NCBI GenBank assembly: GCA_022606425.2
Contig: JAHDVF020001471.1
Coordinates: 1 to 64,000, forward strand
Direction of reading: 5' to 3'
Source of the DNA: Lepidostoma basale
Taxonomy: Eukaryota > Arthropoda > Insecta > Trichoptera > Lepidostomatidae
Length of the DNA: 64,000 bases
How positions within the stretch are numbered: position 1 is the first letter of the stretch; every line of letters begins with the position of its first letter. The translations under genes and the position numbers were made by a program. Below the pieces are notes generated by a model. It was not told the DNA's origin and did no database searches. It was given only the letters and a program-made list of their open reading frames with translations. Positions 63,190 to 64,000 of the stretch are shown here, one piece after another.

Positions 63190-63290
63190 TTCTCGATCGA
63201 CGTTTTAGAGATTAGCAGTCTCCATCTTCAGGGCAGTTATGACATCATAACTACCCTGAAGGTGGAGACTGCAACGATTATGATAATTGT
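63190..63290. repeat. palindrome of family P5 with hammerhead-like core
   Basis: GCAGTCTCCATCTTCAGGGC (63215-63234) and its near reverse complement CCCTGAAGGTGGAGACTGC (about 63253-63271) form a hairpin. The minus strand (63231-63202) reads CTGAAGA-T-GGAGA-CTGCTAA-TCTCT-AAAAC. Confidence 0.5.
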
Positions 63291-63334
63291 TAAAAATCAC
63301 TACATTCATACAACAACAACACCAACAACAAACC

Positions 63335-63815
63335 ATCACGCCATTTCAAACCAACCATCAGTGGTAGGCAGAGAGAATGGACCGCCACACTACTATATCC
63401 TGACATACCTCTCTAGCTTCCTCCACATTCATACAGCGAGTCATACACCCACGTCGATTCTTCCGGCTTCTGACCTGACCAACCTTTAAAATTGTATTAA
63501 TTTGGTCATTCCATGTTTTCCTCGGTCTACTTCGACTCCGTACTCCATTTACATCGTTAACGTATACTTTTTTAACCATTCTTTCTTCACCCATGCGCTC
63601 CATATATCCGAACCAACGCAGCGATCCTTTCATAATTTTGTTCATAATACCTTCTTCCGCTCTACATTCCTTTCGAATATCACCATTTGAGATTCTATCG
63701 TACATCGTTCTAGCACACATACGTCTTAGAGACCTCATCTCTACCGCATTTATTATGCTCTCATCGTTCTATGCTTCGCTTCCATACATAAGGGTTGGCA
63801 CCGGAACTCCACTAC
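63335..63815 (-). mobile_element. LINE-A 3' end, longest intact frame
   Basis: 126 open codons: MRSLRRMCARTMYDRISNGD, RKECRAEEGIMNKIMKGSLR, WFGYMERMGEERMVKKVYVN, DVNGVRSRSRPRKTWNDQIN and RCMNVEEAREVCQDIVVWRS, ending SAYH. Together with the region upstream (CGCTTCCATACATAAGGGTT reversed) it defines the consensus used for the other copies. Confidence 0.75.
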
Positions 63816-64000
63816 ATTCATTTTTCTTCAATTCCGTGAATGGAAGAATTTAATCATTTTTCAAAGAAAATTTATCGTCAATCATGATCATTCAATCAAG
63901 ATATGATTATTTTATTTTTGTGTCAAAATATTTTTTTAAATGACAAGTTTTTTTTGAAAAGCAAGCACATACGGCTCTTATAATTTAAGTACTATTCCAT

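Noticed and set aside
63502..63853. Plus-strand open frames over LINE-A copies (also at 36837, 56001 and 61382)
   Set aside because: They are antisense shadows of LINE-A coding sequence, recurring wherever LINE-A does.

Overview
The window looks like chromosomal DNA from an insect, most likely a moth or butterfly (Lepidoptera). The evidence is AT-rich sequence, small coding exons with GT-AG introns, a full-length mago nashi gene, Helitrons ending in GTC(A/C)GCTAG-type termini, a BEL/Pao gag, and a dense load of 5'-truncated non-LTR retrotransposon tails, tRNA-derived SINEs and MITEs. The insect assignment is strong; Lepidoptera is an inference from repeat style, and no species can be named.

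Host genes, left to right. (1) A plus-strand gene at 8.7-12.3 kb encodes two Kazal-type domains in three phase-1-linked exons; its 5' exons, including any signal peptide, were not found. (2) A minus-strand gene at 17.3-23.5 kb encodes a complete 477-residue protein with six C2H2 zinc fingers in six exons. (3) mago nashi, minus strand, 26.07-26.80 kb, two exons, 146 residues, intact. (4) Two sets of minus-strand exons for unrecognised multi-pass membrane proteins: a 229-residue reading frame (46.6 to 40.6 kb, five exons) and, downstream of it, five more phase-consistent exons (39.3 to 30.4 kb) with no visible start. They may be two genes, or one gene split by a TGA. (5) A divergent plus-strand gene starts at 49.49 kb; only its first two coding exons (51 residues) are visible. 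A 94-residue hydrophobic open frame at 16.35-16.63 kb may be a further small gene.

Mobile DNA fills most introns and intergenic space. Left edge: a decayed transposon-type protein and a BEL/Pao element with its 5' LTR and gag only. 4.4-8.2 kb: a TAA-flanked MITE, SINEs, a non-autonomous Helitron and a pogo-like element keeping only the N-terminal part of its transposase. 14.4-16.2 kb: the ORF1 and endonuclease start of a LINE, then an internally deleted mariner. Throughout: about fourteen fragments of one LINE family (called LINE-A here) and smaller numbers of at least seven others, nearly all only C-terminal reverse transcriptase plus 3' tail. There are eight copies of SINE1, three of SINE2, and four of SINE3, which carries the LINE-A 3' tail and so is probably mobilised by LINE-A. 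Several nested insertions with clear target duplications give a relative age order.

The most unusual signal is a set of palindromic or near-palindromic repeats (18.4, 22.4, 31.0-31.3, 32.5, 34.7-35.1, 41.9, 51.4, 58.1 and 63.2 kb, plus fragments). They are unrelated in overall sequence but share one layout: CTGANGA (or a close variant), usually one extra base, a short stem-loop, then GAAAC. This resembles the catalytic core of hammerhead ribozymes, known from Penelope-like retroelements. It is an inference from reading alone and needs a covariance-model search.
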